Source: Bisporella sp. PMI_857 (taxonomy: Eukaryota; Ascomycota; Leotiomycetes; Helotiales; Helotiaceae). Taken from it: a stretch of 64,000 nucleotides of DNA. The position numbers and the translations under genes were made by a program. Position 1 is the stretch's first letter; the number at the start of each line of letters is the position of its first letter. The DNA is taken from assembly GCA_021307315.1 (NCBI GenBank), contig JAJSPD010000022.1, positions 650,465-714,464 on the forward strand, written 5' to 3'. The notes below the pieces were generated by a model. That model saw nothing but the letters and a program-made list of their open reading frames with translations. It made no database searches and was not told where the DNA came from. This document shows, one piece after another, positions 1-10,408 of this stretch.

Positions 1-2508
1 ATCGATTACCTCCCGCGAAGTACGCAAGGACACATCATCTTCACGACGCGTGACAGGAAGACGGCTGTCAAGCTTGCACACCGGAATGTCGTAGAGGTAC
101 CGGACATGGACGAAAACGTAGCGATACAGCTGCTACATAAGTGTTTGGTTAATCCTGACCTGGTTAATAATAGACCAGATACAACAGCTCTACTAAAAGA
201 GCTCACTTACCTTCCGCTCGCTATTGTTCAGGCAGCAGCATACATTAACGAGAATAGGATTGCGTTCGTGGACTATCTATCTCTTCTTGCAGATCAAGAA
301 GAGGCCGTTATTGATCTTCTTAGCGAAGAATTTGAGGATGACGGGAGATATAGCAATATAAAGAACCCCGTGGCTACAACGTGGCTCATCTCGTTCGAAC
401 AGATTCGGCATCGCGACCCTCTCGCAGCCGACTACTTGTCGTTTATGGCCTGCATAGATATAAAGGATATTCCACAGTCTCTGCTTCCGCCAGGCGCGTC
501 TCGAAAAAAGGAGATCGATGCGATCGGGACGCTCGATGCTTACTCGTTTATTATAAAACGATCGGCAGAGCTGGCTTTTGACCTTCATCGACTAGTATAT
601 CTCGCGACACGGAACTGGCTTCGAAACAAAGAACGAATCGCCCAATGGACCGAAAGGGCCATTGCGCGATTAGAAGAGGTAATCCCAGACTATAAGCACC
701 AAAACAGAAGCTTGTGGAGGACGTACCTACCACACGCACGTTGTGTACTAATGTCTGATGTCGTCGAAAAAGATACAGTAAAAAGGATTGACCTGGCGTG
801 GAGATTTGGAATGTGTCTATATAGCGATGGACGATTTAATGAGGCTAAAGCGCCGCTTATGGAAGTGATGGAGAGGCACAGGAGGGTGCTAGGCGCAGAG
901 CATCCTTCCACGCTGACCAGCATGAGCCACTTGGCGTCGACGTATAGGAATCAAGGCCGGTGGGAGGAGGCCGAAGAGCTGGGGGCACAAGTGATGGAGA
1001 CGAGAAAGAGGGTGTTTGGCGCAGAGCATCCTGACACACTGACTAGCATGGCCAACCTGGCGTCGACGTTTTGGGATCAAGGCCGGTGGAAGGAAGCCGA
1101 AGAGCTACAGGCAATGGAACTAAAAATATGCTCTAGAGTACTAGGCGTGGAGCATCCTTCCACATTGACTAGTATAGCCAATCTAGCGTCAATGTATAGG
1201 GATCAAGGCCGGTGGAAAGAAGCCGAAGAGCTAGAAGTACAAGTAATGGAAACGTCCAAAAGAATACTAGGCGCAGAGCATCCTTCCACGCTGACCAATA
1301 TGGGCCACCTGGCGTCGACGCATAGGAATCAAGGCCGGTGGGAAGAGGCTGAAGAGCTAGAGGTACAAGTGATGGAGACGCTTAAGAGGATACTAGGCGC
1401 AGAGCATCCTGACACACTGACTAGCATGGCCAACCTGGCGTTGACGTTTTGGAATCAAGGCCGGTGGGAGGAGGCCGAAAAGCTGGGGGCACAAGTGATG
1501 GAGACGAGAAAAAGGGTGCTTGGCGCAGAGCATCCTGACACGTTGACTAGTATGGCCAACCTAGCGTCGACACACAAGAATCAAGGCCGTTGGAAGGAGT
1601 CCGAAGAGCTAGACGTGCAAGTGATGGAGACAAGAAAGAGGGTGTTTAGCGCAGAGCATCCTGACACGCTGACTAGCATGGCCAACCTAGCGTCGACATA
1701 CAAGAATCAAGGCCGGTGGGAGGAGGCCGAAAAGCTAGAGGTGCAAGTGATAGAAATGTTCAGGAAGGTACTTGGCCTAGAGCATCCTTCCACGCTGACC
1801 AGCGTAGCCAACCTGGCGTCGACGTACAGGAATCAAGGCTGGTTGGGGGATGCCGAAAAGCTGGAGGTACACGTGATGGAGACGAGAAAGAGGGTGTTTG
1901 GCGCAGAGCATCCTGACACGCTGACTAGTATGGCCAACCTGGCGTCGACGTTTTGGAATCAAGGCCGGTGGGAGGAGGCCGAAGAGCTGGGGGCACAAGT
2001 GATGGAGATGAGAAAGAGGATGCTTGGCGCAGAGCATCCTGACACGTTGACTAGTATGGTCAACCTAGCGTCGACATTTTGGAATCAAGGCCGGTGGAAG
2101 GAAGCTGAAGGGCTAGAGGTACAAGCGATGGAGACGTTTAAAAGGATACTAGGCGCGGAGCACCCTTCCACGTTGACTAGTATGGCCAACCTAGCGTTGA
2201 CATACAAGAATCAAAGCCAGTGGGAGGAGGCCGAAAAGCTGGAGGTTCAAGTAATGAAAACGAGAGAAAAGGTGCTTGGTGTAGAGCATCCTAACACGCT
2301 GACTAGCATGGCCAACCTGGCGTCAACGTACTGGGATCAAGGCCGAGATAAAGAGGCATTTAAGCTAATGGAAGAATGTGTAACATTACAGACCAGGATT
2401 ATAGGTACCAATCACCCTGATACTTTGTCTTCCCGTACAGCATTACTTGGGTGGCAGACAGAGGAATTAGAGATTAGTGCCTCAGCCGATAAGGATCTAG
2501 GTGTATAA
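1..2508 (+). CDS. NB-ARC/TPR STAND (NLR-like) receptor, 5' end cut by window edge
   Basis: The reading frame is open from base 1, so the start lies outside the window. Its first in-window Met is at 106. The N-terminal part keeps late NB-ARC motifs: GHIIFTTRDR (nt 28-57; RNBS-B/sensor-like) and LTYLPLAIVQAAAYI (about nt 208-252; the GLPLA motif). The P-loop must lie upstream. A linker follows, then 12 full tandem 42-residue tetratricopeptide repeats of kinesin-light-chain type (about nt 898-2409; consensus HPDTLTSMANLASTY.NQGRW.EAEEL), with a partial unit on each side. In fungal STAND proteins the NB-ARC acts as a nucleotide-controlled switch and the TPRs sense the ligand. The units are unusually alike in DNA as well as protein, pointing to recent duplication or conversion. 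The stop is TAA at 2506. The effector domain is not visible. The domain call is secure; the biological role is inferred. Confidence 0.9.
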   Translation: MDYLPRSTQGHIIFTTRDRKTAVKLAHRNVVEVPDMDENVAIQLLHKCLVNPDLVNNRPDTTALLKELTYLPLAIVQAAAYINENRIAFVDYLSLLADQEEAVIDLLSEEFEDDGRYSNIKNPVATTWLISFEQIRHRDPLAADYLSFMACIDIKDIPQSLLPPGASRKKEIDAIGTLDAYSFIIKRSAELAFDLHRLVYLATRNWLRNKERIAQWTERAIARLEEVIPDYKHQNRSLWRTYLPHARCVLMSDVVEKDTVKRIDLAWRFGMCLYSDGRFNEAKAPLMEVMERHRRVLGAEHPSTLTSMSHLASTYRNQGRWEEAEELGAQVMETRKRVFGAEHPDTLTSMANLASTFWDQGRWKEAEELQAMELKICSRVLGVEHPSTLTSIANLASMYRDQGRWKEAEELEVQVMETSKRILGAEHPSTLTNMGHLASTHRNQGRWEEAEELEVQVMETLKRILGAEHPDTLTSMANLALTFWNQGRWEEAEKLGAQVMETRKRVLGAEHPDTLTSMANLASTHKNQGRWKESEELDVQVMETRKRVFSAEHPDTLTSMANLASTYKNQGRWEEAEKLEVQVIEMFRKVLGLEHPSTLTSVANLASTYRNQGWLGDAEKLEVHVMETRKRVFGAEHPDTLTSMANLASTFWNQGRWEEAEELGAQVMEMRKRMLGAEHPDTLTSMVNLASTFWNQGRWKEAEGLEVQAMETFKRILGAEHPSTLTSMANLALTYKNQSQWEEAEKLEVQVMKTREKVLGVEHPNTLTSMANLASTYWDQGRDKEAFKLMEECVTLQTRIIGTNHPDTLSSRTALLGWQTEELEISASADKDLGV
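886..2409 (+). repeat. Tandem 126-bp coding repeat (TPR units)
   Basis: About twelve head-to-tail units of 126 bp encode the 42-residue TPRs of the receptor above. Units differ mainly at a few fixed positions (for example TYRNQ/TFWNQ/THKNQ and the EELGAQ/EELEVQ/EKLEVQ region), as expected if a few surface positions vary on a homogenised scaffold. Confidence 0.9.
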
Positions 2509-2731
2509 TGGCATAATTAGCCAGAATAAATAGAATGATGGCACAAAACAGGTCTACCTATAGTACGTAGTGCTGCTCAATATCGAGATGGAATAATGGT
2601 CAAGCTACTGAAGCCTAAGGCTGCACTTGCCAGCCACATACGTCTTCTGCCACTTCTGCCATACTCAGCCTGAGGCCTCAAAATTAGAAACTGCAGGCAT
2701 AGCCGAAGCACTTTTCACCAGTCAACAGACC

Positions 2732-2897
2732 TGTCGGAATACCTACCACGTAGCAAAAGGCGTAGTAGCTGTGACTACGCTCTTGCTGGTGTGGTTTTGA
2801 TATTCGTTGATTCTCCTAAGCTACAGCCTATTGCCAGATATATATATAGATGGTAGAAGACCCACAATCCTCGCGATATGGAACGCATGAAGCTATG
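2732..2897 (+). mobile_element. LTR family A fragment (copia-like)
   Basis: It starts TGTCGGAATACCTACCACGT and aligns with the complete copy at 40562-40880 through the words GCAAAAGGCGTAGTAG, CTTGCTGGTGTGG and ATGTACATGCATTC. Homology fades at about 2897. A TGACA at about 2957-2961 could be a shortened end, but the flanks show no target duplication. It is a non-coding remnant. Confidence 0.6.
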
Positions 2898-2961
2898 TAC
2901 ATGCATTCTAACAGTAAATGTAGCATTCTATAATTGGAGACTGTAGCCGTATACTGACACT

Positions 2962-3985
2962 TACTGTCAAAAGTAACCTACATAATAGCGACATTCTTTT
3001 TCTCCTAATTGGTGAATCTTGAAATTCTGCAAAGTATATACAACAACCAATATCACTTTTGTTGATGCATCGCTAAGGAATCATCTATCCCAATGACGAG
3101 GGTGCTCACAGCTGACACCAGGGATAGAGGATTTCATTCACACTTTCGTAAATGCTCGCGCTTCACAGATGCAGGGTAATAAGCATCGAGAGATATCACG
3201 GCAAAAGAAATCTTTACAATATCCCCGAACCGAAACTCAATCTCGCACTCTAAAAACATCTTTGGAGGTAGAGTGTATTACGACAAGTCCCAATTAGTCC
3301 AATTTCTCACTCTCCTTCCTATTTTGGTCATCGTGTTTTTATTTCCCCACTACACCCTGAATTCATCACGGTCATCACCCTCACCACTCTAGAACCCATT
3401 GGCCTAATCCCTTCTTCCTCTGTTGAAGTAATCTGAAGGATTGATGAGTAATTGCTTCGCAATACTGAGAATCTGGGTTGACCGGATCGTCGACACTGGT
3501 AAGTCCTTCTGCCGCAGTGGCCATCTTGTTGCTGCATTGGTGATCTGAAGCGGCGTGCTTTTTTGGGTACCGGCGAAGAGTGTATCAGCTTCGAATTTCG
3601 TCAATGCAACGTCGGGTTTAACGCGCTAGAACAGGGCTGATATAATACTAGAAAGAGTGACACGGAGAAGTGGGTCCGTGGCCCGCACGTGCTCATAAGC
3701 ATGCGACCCGCTTCCCTAGACTATAAGAGCCTACCTGGCTTGATCTCTAGTTCTACAAGTAGGAATACACGCAAGTGCCGCATACGTTGCTCTAGTTCCT
3801 ATGAACTAAAAGGAAGCCCTTGCGGGACGTGCGAGCTGTTCCGTGACAAAGAGTCAGCAACAAGGTGGTCATAGTCTTGAAGAATTACAGGGGAGGTTAG
3901 TGAGTCATCAACAAGGGATATATGACCACCTCGACTCCACACTGGCCAATATCAAAACAGCAAACTACATCTCCAATTCGCAACG
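2962..3985. other. Intergenic, no gene recognised
   Basis: I see no convincing coding region or repeat here. Short open frames lack family resemblance. The last 100-200 bp presumably hold the promoter and 5' UTR of the acetyltransferase gene that starts at 3986. Confidence 0.4.
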
Positions 3986-4818
3986 ATGGCGGAACTAACG
4001 ACAGACCCTTCCGAGCCTATATCGCCACCATACAATAAGATCAGGTACACTTCAAGCGGTAAACCGTACATTGCTCTAGAAACTGGTTCTGATGTCCCCA
4101 TTTTCCTAACCCCTTACTATGCCACGGATGTCGAGGCGAATCGAGAGATACTCGACCATCCATCTCTACGTACCAAGCTCATTTCGCCACCGGTTCCATA
4201 CCTTCTTGAGCATGCTCAATTCTGGTAGGTTTATTTATATTTTTTTGATGTATTCATTTCTGTATCGAACAACGAGTGTCCACATCTGAGATAAGATTGA
4301 TAAGCGGTTGGAAAATATCTAAAATTGGTATGATCCATTGTTTTGAAGAAAACGCTAATTTAATTTTGAAAAGGGTGGATCTCCAACTGAGCGGAAAGTC
4401 CGATAATCTCCCTCTTCAGGTTCTTCGTTCTTCTTCCCCAGATGAAAGCGGCAAATTGATTGGTACTTGTTCACTCCGGCCTATGGCTCCAAATGAAGTT
4501 ATGGAGGCTCTCAACAAGGTGCCCAAAGCCAAAGGAGAGCATGGTGCCAATGTTTATGAGCTGGGCTACTTTATACATCCCGCCTGGAAAGGGAAAGGCA
4601 TTGTTACAGTTGCTACGAAGGAAATCATTGCATGGGGGAAAGCAGAATATGGTGCTGCCATAGTTGTCCGTGTTGCAGAAGATAATATCGAGAGCGTGAA
4701 GCTCGTAGAGCGTATTCCCCAATTTGTGAGAGTCGAGGAGAATGATGACTTTGCTGACTGGCCAGCCACGAAAGGTGGTGGAAGAAAGAAGATTTTGTTC
4801 TGGAAATGGCAAGAATAA
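3986..4818 (+). CDS. GNAT-family N-acetyltransferase (two exons)
   Basis: Exons 3986-4224 and 4374-4818 join through a GTAGGT...AAAAG intron of 149 bp, with a branch-like CTAAT near its end. The junction restores the frame as AQFW/VDLQLSG and gives 227 residues. The N-terminal third (ALETGSDVPIFLTPYYATD) and the core (GKLIGTCSLRP, then ELGYFIHPAWKGKGIVTVATKEI) match fungal GNAT proteins related to RimJ/RimL. The HPAWKGKGI segment is the acetyl-CoA pyrophosphate-binding loop (motif A, Q/RxxGxG/A-like). It should transfer acetyl from acetyl-CoA to an amine; the substrate is unknown. The C-terminus (ADWPATKGGGRKKILFWKW) is also typical. No defects are seen. Confidence 0.8.
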
Positions 4819-4989
4819 TAAGTAGATGGACTCCTCAAAGACTTCTAGACAATACAATGTGTTCTGCAGTTGTGAACTTGTGGCTTTGAAATGAAAAATC
4901 AAAGGAATCATATACCATTATTGATAGGTTGTTGGAATACATAACGCTATAAAGGTATATAGATAAGATAAATATATAGATATATGCCT

Positions 4990-5520
4990 CATCTCGTCGA
5001 AACTTCTCGGCCATCTGCTCTGTGCTGGTGGCCATGTCATTCAAAGTTCCCCAAATACAAAAAGCATCATCTTGAAAACCTTTGAGCGATGGGAAACCTA
5101 TTCCGACCGAGACCAGACACCGGACCCCGCCCTCAACCAGCTCCGATCCCCACAGAAGCTGGGCCTGGTTCCACAGCTCCGTCACTGGATTGTTTGCGCC
5201 TGTCGCTCCATCCACAAACTCTTACTTATATTGGCCGATCTCGATCAGGTCGAAGAAGGACGATGCTGCCGCTGTTGCGCGGCAGGCCTCCCATATCTGA
5301 ACGCGGTTCAGGAAGTCGTTGTTGCCGCGCGGGGATGGATAGCTCGTGAGGCATTGTATACCGCTGGTCTGATTTCTCGCCGCGCATACGAACCTGTGAA
5401 GTATCGTTAGCTTAGCTCGGCGTGGTGTCTCGGCAGAGGACTGAGCTATACTTTACCAGCAGCATCCGGTTGGTCTTTCAGCAGCGCATCATCCGCCATG
5501 TCGCTTCTTTGGAAAAGTAC
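4990..5520 (-). pseudogene. Patatin-like phospholipase relic
   Basis: On the minus strand the frame reads QTSGIQCLTSYPSPRGNN...ATAAASSFFDLIEIGQYK, a stop, then EFVDGATGANNPVTELW...CLVSVGIGFPSLKGFQDD. This is the second half of a fungal patatin domain, including the DG[A/G] motif that carries the catalytic Asp. The GxSxG nucleophile half is missing. There is an in-frame TAA near 5222 and the frame ends soon after KFRRDEA. An upstream exon-like piece (MADDALLKDQPDAAGK, about 5455-5502) does not join in frame. Patatins often form the N-terminal effector of fungal NLRs, so this may be a dead relative of the receptor at the left end. Confidence 0.65.
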
Positions 5521-5715
5521 CCAGGAAGATGATGCCGGCTATTGACGAGCGAAAGTTGGGGAACCCTTTTTGATGAACAGCAATCACAAGTGCCTGTAGC
5601 CATGAGCAACGGACAGTAGAGGAACCAAAAATCATGGCTTAAAAAGCGTACCTGTTGGATAACAAAGCTTCCAAGACTATGCCTTATAAGCGCAATCGGT
5701 CTCTGGCGTTCCTAT

Positions 5716-6060
5716 TTACAAGCCCTGGTTAAAATACGAGCTTGTTGAATATGTCTGCAGCCTGCGTGCATTTGCATCCTGCCGATGTTGGTGCAAGATA
5801 TCCAAGAATTGTTCAGCGCACTTTCGCAGACCAGTTTTGACGTTGCGGTCCCTCCAACCCGACTTGTAGCTGTAGCTAGTGATCCGCGCATTCTCAAATA
5901 TCTGTGGTAGGGTGCCCTGTAGCCACATAACTTCCGTAGAGTCATCTTGGGCGCCTTGGTCTCGCAACGTTTTATCCCTCCAGAATTTCGCCTTGTCTCT
6001 AACCTCCTTGGTCTATGCACTTTGGCATTCGAGACCTGCTTCACCTACTTATAATAAGGA
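5716..6060 (-). pseudogene. SERAC1/lipase-type alpha-beta hydrolase relic
   Basis: The minus-strand segment WRDKTLRDQGAQDDSTEVMW...TLPQIFENARITSYSYKSGW.DRNVKTGLRKCAEQFLDIL matches the N-terminal part of the SERAC1-like hydrolase domain found at the front of many fungal STAND proteins. It is frameshifted near its start and stops before the nucleophile elbow. No downstream NB-ARC is found. It is a fragment next to the patatin relic on the same strand. Confidence 0.5.
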
Positions 6061-6464
6061 TGCGCGCCTAGACCTTGCACTGCGATGATGCTACATATTG
6101 TGGTTAGCAATGCTTGAGTCTGGAAATGGTCTGGCGTACTACTGGCTCGGGCCGCGCGTTAGCCTCGGAAGACCAAATGTTCAATCCGTTCAACTTCACT
6201 GTCTCCTTTGTACATGTCATGGTCGCGGCATTGACGTCATTGATGGTATTGATGGCATTACTGGAGGCATGGCTTGCGGCAGACTGGCGAGTTCAAAGGA
6301 TGTTCTCATGCTTTGCCTTCGATATTCAGCTCGGCGGTTGCGCCTCAGCCGCATCAGTTCGTCTGCGTACGGAGCCCCTGTATCTATACGGAGCCCTGTA
6401 TCTACCTTCAGGCCACATCTTTTTTTTGCCGAACCTTTAAAACCTTAAAACCTCAAACCTTTAT
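6061..6464. other. No recognised gene
   Basis: A plus-strand frame from 6114 to 6440 encodes a hydrophobic stretch (FVHVMVAALTSLMVLMALLE), but the frame shows no family signature, so I do not call it a gene. Confidence 0.3.
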
Positions 6465-6745
6465 TGTCGGATACCTATCACGTAGCAAAAGGCGTAGTAG
6501 TTGTAACTACGCTCTTGCTGGTGTGATTATGGTTCCTTGTTATTAGGTTCTAAGTTACAACCTATTGCCAGGTATGTGTAGGTGATTGAAAACCCACAAT
6601 TCCCGTGATCCGGTGGATCGCTTGAAACTTGTGAGAAATAGGATCTATTAAGCAGGGGAATCAATTGGAGGATATGTGAGGGTATCACAGTGATAGAATA
6701 CGGGCTTATTGGGAGCGTTATGGATGATGGTATTTTCGACAATTG
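6465..6745. mobile_element. Two LTR family A halves, head to head
   Basis: Bases 6465 to about 6600 match the 5' half of family A in plus orientation (TGTCGGATACCTATCACGTA). Bases about 6641 to 6745 match the 3' half in minus orientation (CAGGGGAATCAATTGGAGGA, TGAGGGTATCAC, GGATGATGGTATT). The unit is therefore a rearranged pair or internally inverted copy rather than a normal LTR. Confidence 0.6.
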
Positions 6746-6778
6746 CGGCTGTAATGTGTGTGTGCGTGAGGTTCTCTA

Positions 6779-6980
6779 ACGTACCTGATCACTTAGCTGG
6801 CCAAATCATCATCCTGGCCACAATCCGTGCAATCACCACTTTTTTTCAATTTTGATTTGCAATTGTATCACAATTACTTAAAATATCAATTTACGGATTA
6901 AAGTAATAGATTTATTGACGGTTAGGGCATGTACAAGCAGTGTGCTCTAGCGATTTTACATATACTGCACCTTGCTGGAG
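6779..6980 (-). mobile_element. Pogo-type element, 3' terminal fragment
   Basis: The outer end ACGTACCTGATCACTTAGCT, preceded by TA, and the following roughly 190 bp match the 3' ends of the full pogo elements at 20736-22600 and 26962-28827 in inverse orientation. It breaks off inside the zinc-knuckle coding end at the shared heptamer GCTGGAG, where an LTR family D sequence takes over. Confidence 0.75.
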
Positions 6981-7165
6981 TAGTGTGGCACAAATCGACT
7001 CATATTGATCCGAAGACTAATCTCTACCCTTTCTACTACGTCCCGAGTCCCCTACTTATACCCTCCGAACCCCCGGCGACTCCCCACGTGCCCATACATG
7101 CCAAGTCTCAGAGCCTTTACCAAGCCCCCTTGTCCCCTTAGCACGTGACATCCTGGCACCTGACA
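6974..7165 (-). mobile_element. LTR family D, nearly complete
   Basis: It matches the complete solo LTR at 17140-17341 in inverse orientation, ending GGCACCTGACA at 7165. Only about the first 8 bases at the other end are replaced by pogo sequence. A TATA-like TATAAG lies mid-element on the minus strand. Confidence 0.7.
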
Positions 7166-7363
7166 CAGAACTACCACTATTATTAGAAACGCGAAGCTCA
7201 AAAGCTGGCCCGAAGGCAGGTCCAGAGCCTAGCCGTGCTACTGGTCCTCGACTGATACAGCACCTTAAAAGGAATAATAATAATGATAATAAAATAAGGT
7301 TTTAGTAGAGTTTACCCCGCTGCACAAAAACTAAGTGAGGGTAATTTTAGTATTGGTGTTCTA

Positions 7364-7616
7364 CTCTCCCCCCCCCTAATAAAGGTTATACGGTGGATTT
7401 TATGGGGCGATACCGTAGAAGCAGTCTCCTGAATGGCTATAAATCCTTGCGGCTCCCTTGCGAGGCCTTTTTTGCCTCTTTCGCACGAGCCATGAAAAGG
7501 ACTTCAACCCTTGACAAGTAACGGATACAGAGAATCTAAGTGGCTATGCCCTAGTAGAGAAAGACTTGGCCTATCCATTATTTTCCACCGTATAACCTTT
7601 ATTAGGGGGGGGAGAG
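7364..7616. mobile_element. MITE with poly-C inverted repeats, TA target duplication
   Basis: The left end CTCTCCCCCCCC followed by TAATAAAGGTTATACGGTGG is mirrored at the right end (CCACCGTATAACCTTTATTA then the G tract and GAG). Arms are about 35 bp. TA flanks both sides (7362-7363 and 7617-7618). At 253 bp with no coding capacity it fits a Tc1/mariner-type MITE. Confidence 0.75.
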
Positions 7617-8006
7617 TACTTCGTAGGAAAATCGCTTATTTTTGGGCGATCAGAATGGGGGTTATTGGAATGGGGGTGCACGGACTTACTTCTAGCGAAG
7701 TAAGCTTCAACCATAGAGCGGCCCATCTTTCTCCCGCAACTCCGCCATGTGCGTAGCGGGATAGCCTAGGAACAATATTAGGCATGGCCCGTTTGCTAAG
7801 AATAGCCCGCATCTTTAGTTAGCCAAACGTGGATAACTTACCACCCTATCAGCTACCTATAGACAGGAATACCGGATTCAGAAAACAGGTGACTGAGATT
7901 CTGAGACAGGAGAAGTATAAAGGTTCTGATGTTTGCCGCCCAAAGATGAGCAAGATTGAAAGTTATATTTACTCACCTTTCCCTGCTACCCGAGATATAC
8001 TCCAAC

Positions 8007-8510
8007 ATGTCGTCCGATATCCGCATCACTTCTGTTCTATTGATGCTCCTAGCCTTTACAATTCCAACCCTCGGTCTATCTTGCAATACCGTGACAAAGA
8101 TGGAAGGTGGTCCACATCCTTATGGTGGTTGGTGGATCCAGTATCCAGCGTACTCCGGCGGTGCCACGGCTCCATGGTGCACCATGAGGTCCGGAGCCTC
8201 AGGCGAGGGCGTGAAAGCTGTCCAGAGAGCACTCAACAGGTACCCTTTCTGCGTCTAGTGCCCATCTCCTATAGACTAACATGACGCCGGATGTTCCACC
8301 CAATGGAAATATGAGGGAATACCGAAGTTGGCCGTAGATGGTAGTTATGGACCAAAGACCATATCAGCCGTCAAGTATATCCAAGATGTCTGGAAAATCA
8401 AGGTCGATGGGATTTGGGGAACGGATACGGGGCATGCGATGTATTGGGAGGCGACGCAGGTGAATGATGCGGGGAATACAGTCAAGGCGTGCAAACAGAA
8501 ATATTACTGA
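8007..8510 (+). CDS. Secreted peptidoglycan-binding-like domain protein
   Basis: Exons 8007-8252 and 8316-8510 are joined by a 63-bp intron (GTCTAG...ATGAG) with a perfect branch site GACTAAC at about 8273. Only this donor keeps the frame (LNRYPFC/GIPKLAVDGSYGPKT). The product has 146 residues. Residues 1-23 form a signal peptide (hydrophobic ITSVLLMLLAFTIPTLG), so it should be secreted. The rest contains SGASGEGVKAVQRALNRY and LAVDGSYGPKTISAVKYIQ, the hallmark of PG_binding_1 domains in bacterial cell-wall hydrolases. Such domains bind peptidoglycan and are sporadic in fungi. No catalytic domain is attached. The donor is non-consensus, so the splice is less certain than the family call. Confidence 0.75.
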
Positions 8511-9618
8511 GACTGGCTCACGTCACCTGAGTAGAATCCTTTTGCTCAATTTTGAGTTGGTGCGAAATACGGAAGCCCTGGCTAGAACGTCTATTCGAAG
8601 CCGGAAAAGAACAATCAGCACAGCTTCTTCAATCAGCTCATGCGGTTATTCACCTTCATAGCCCGCCCACCTTCATTCTATCATCGTATCGAAAGCGGCA
8701 ACGCAGTGGTCAATCTTCCGCATATCATTTGGGAAATAGTATTCCCCATCTTCACGGAAACAGTGTTCCGCGACTGACACGAAGGTCTGTACCTCTAATA
8801 AGCCCATCCCTTTTAAAGCGGGTAGGTCTTTTTTAGCACGGTTGTTAATTGGGAGGCGTTTTCAAAATGACTGGTAACGATTGGGGCTCCAAATTATTTG
8901 GCGGGGAGAGGGGGTGCCAAGTGCCTGTCTGTTTTGGAGAGGAGTGTTGCCGGATTAAGACGATATCCAAGAGTTCTTGCGACAAAATAAAGCCTAGAAG
9001 TTAATAGCGTTATTTTTAGCTTTAAATTCAAACTAGTGATGCCCCTGTCCTGATATAGTGGCTCCACTGCTCTCCAATATTCGCACAATAACCTGGACAA
9101 TGTCGCTTTTACACCATACCCATCAGCCTCAAATAGAAAGACCAACTGTGAGGAAATTCGAGTGACCTCCCGAAATTACCCCAAAACAGGCATTAAAAGC
9201 GCCCACCTAGGATGATTATTTGAGATCACGTGATTAACTATTATTCTAAAATCGATTAAGCCATCAAAAAAGCCAATGAAGTTATGAACAAAACACCACA
9301 CAATAATAATAATAACAAACTAAAAAGCAAGTAGGCGTAAACAAGGGAACAGGTAAAAAATATTTCCGCGTCCTTCCTAGCTATTACAAACAACAGTAGG
9401 TATATCAACTTTGCCCTCTCCGCTGTTTTTTCTCTGTTCTACAATCGATTCTCAACCGCATCGAACAACTGCAATGGATTCAATCGAGTCTAATCAGTTA
9501 TCAAACAAGTCAGATCTGACTAGCAGTGCTCTATTGCCAGCAGCTCTATCCTGGGGCCATGATCCAGAGATCTCAAAGTGGTTTCTTCATGAAAGATCCT
9601 CTCGTTTACGACGAGATC
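8511..9618. other. Intergenic, no gene recognised
   Basis: Mostly AT-rich, with short spurious frames. From about 9411 a plus-strand frame (MDSIESNQLSNKSDLTSS..., Met near 9474) runs into the solo LTR at 9619. It may be the 5' end of an interrupted gene but no family is recognised. Confidence 0.3.
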
Positions 9619-9862
9619 TGTCACGGCCCTACCTCGCTTAGAGCCTCTTGGGGCTCGGCCTTTTAGGGCTCGGCCCCTGACACCACAGGGCTCGCTTACG
9701 CTAGCCCCTGGCCAGTCTCCTGTATATAAAGCACTGCTCTCCTTCCCTTCTTCTATCTGTAGCTTGTTCTCTTCGTTATAACAATTGATAGTCGTTCACA
9801 CCTTTGAGTCCCTCTTCCTGAGATCTACAGGTCGAGATCCCTGTTCGCCTTGAGTTGTTACA
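9619..9862 (+). mobile_element. Solo LTR family C
   Basis: It begins TGTCACGGCC and ends TTGAGTTGTTACA, with a promoter-like CTGTATATAAAGCACTGC in the middle. The flanks AGATC (9614-9618) and AGATT (9863-9867) are a 5-bp target duplication with one C-to-T change. No internal retrotransposon sequence is present. Confidence 0.85.
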
Positions 9863-10196
9863 AGATTCATACTAGGTACGTAGTCTCTTCAAAGTGGTTT
9901 CTAATCGAATACAAACTGAATATAGAAGAGAATCTAGTTCCGACTAAGCCTACATCCACTACCTTACGGCAAAGGCCAAGAATGAACTACGCCCCAAGCA
10001 TATCTCGACTGTCTACACAATTCCCGAATACCCGGAAACCTCGCAAATTGGCATGGCATACTATCTGAATGTAACTGGAATGGCTCCCAAATTAGTGCCT
10101 GGTGTTATTCGGGAGTTCTAGGGCGTAAATATGCTATTAATAATATCAAGATACTACATATATAGCCCCTAATAGTGCAGCCAGTGCGTCTGAATA
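9863..10196. other. Unrecognised AT-rich segment right of the LTR
   Basis: The segment could continue whatever the LTR interrupted (frame containing RPKHISTVYTIPEYPETSQI), but it has stops and no recognisable family. Confidence 0.25.
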
Positions 10197-10290
10197 TGTA
10201 ACAGCCAGGGTCGATTAAGGACGGTTACAGGCTGTAAGCGACCTATCTGGGTAACGAAGGCTTACAGCCATTATGGAAAAGATAGTCTAG
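10197..10290 (+). mobile_element. LTR family B 5' fragment
   Basis: It begins TGTAACAGCCAGGGTCGATT, like the start of the family B LTRs at 29384 and 29913 (TGTAACAGC...GGTCGGTTTA), and is lost after about 90 bp. Confidence 0.4.
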
Positions 10291-10408
10291 ACTATCGTAG
10301 GCTCCGGCTGATAGAGTGCTTTCGGGGGATACCGAACTCTAGAGCTCGGTGACTCCGTATGTCAAGAGTTGCTGCAGGAGAGAGTATCGTAATCTCACTG
10401 CTGTTGGT

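Noticed and set aside
857..2037. Minus-strand frames opposite the TPR repeats
   Set aside because: Periodic shadows of the TPR repeats without any family resemblance.
2732..2961. Complete solo LTR family A ending in ACTGACA
   Set aside because: Homology to the reference copy stops at about 2897 and the flanks do not match, so I call only a fragment.
5072..5410. Plus-strand frames over the patatin relic
   Set aside because: Antisense to the recognisable patatin segment.
7829..8284. Plus-strand frame overlapping the peptidoglycan-binding gene
   Set aside because: Out of frame with the signal peptide and domain; the spliced gene explains the sequence.
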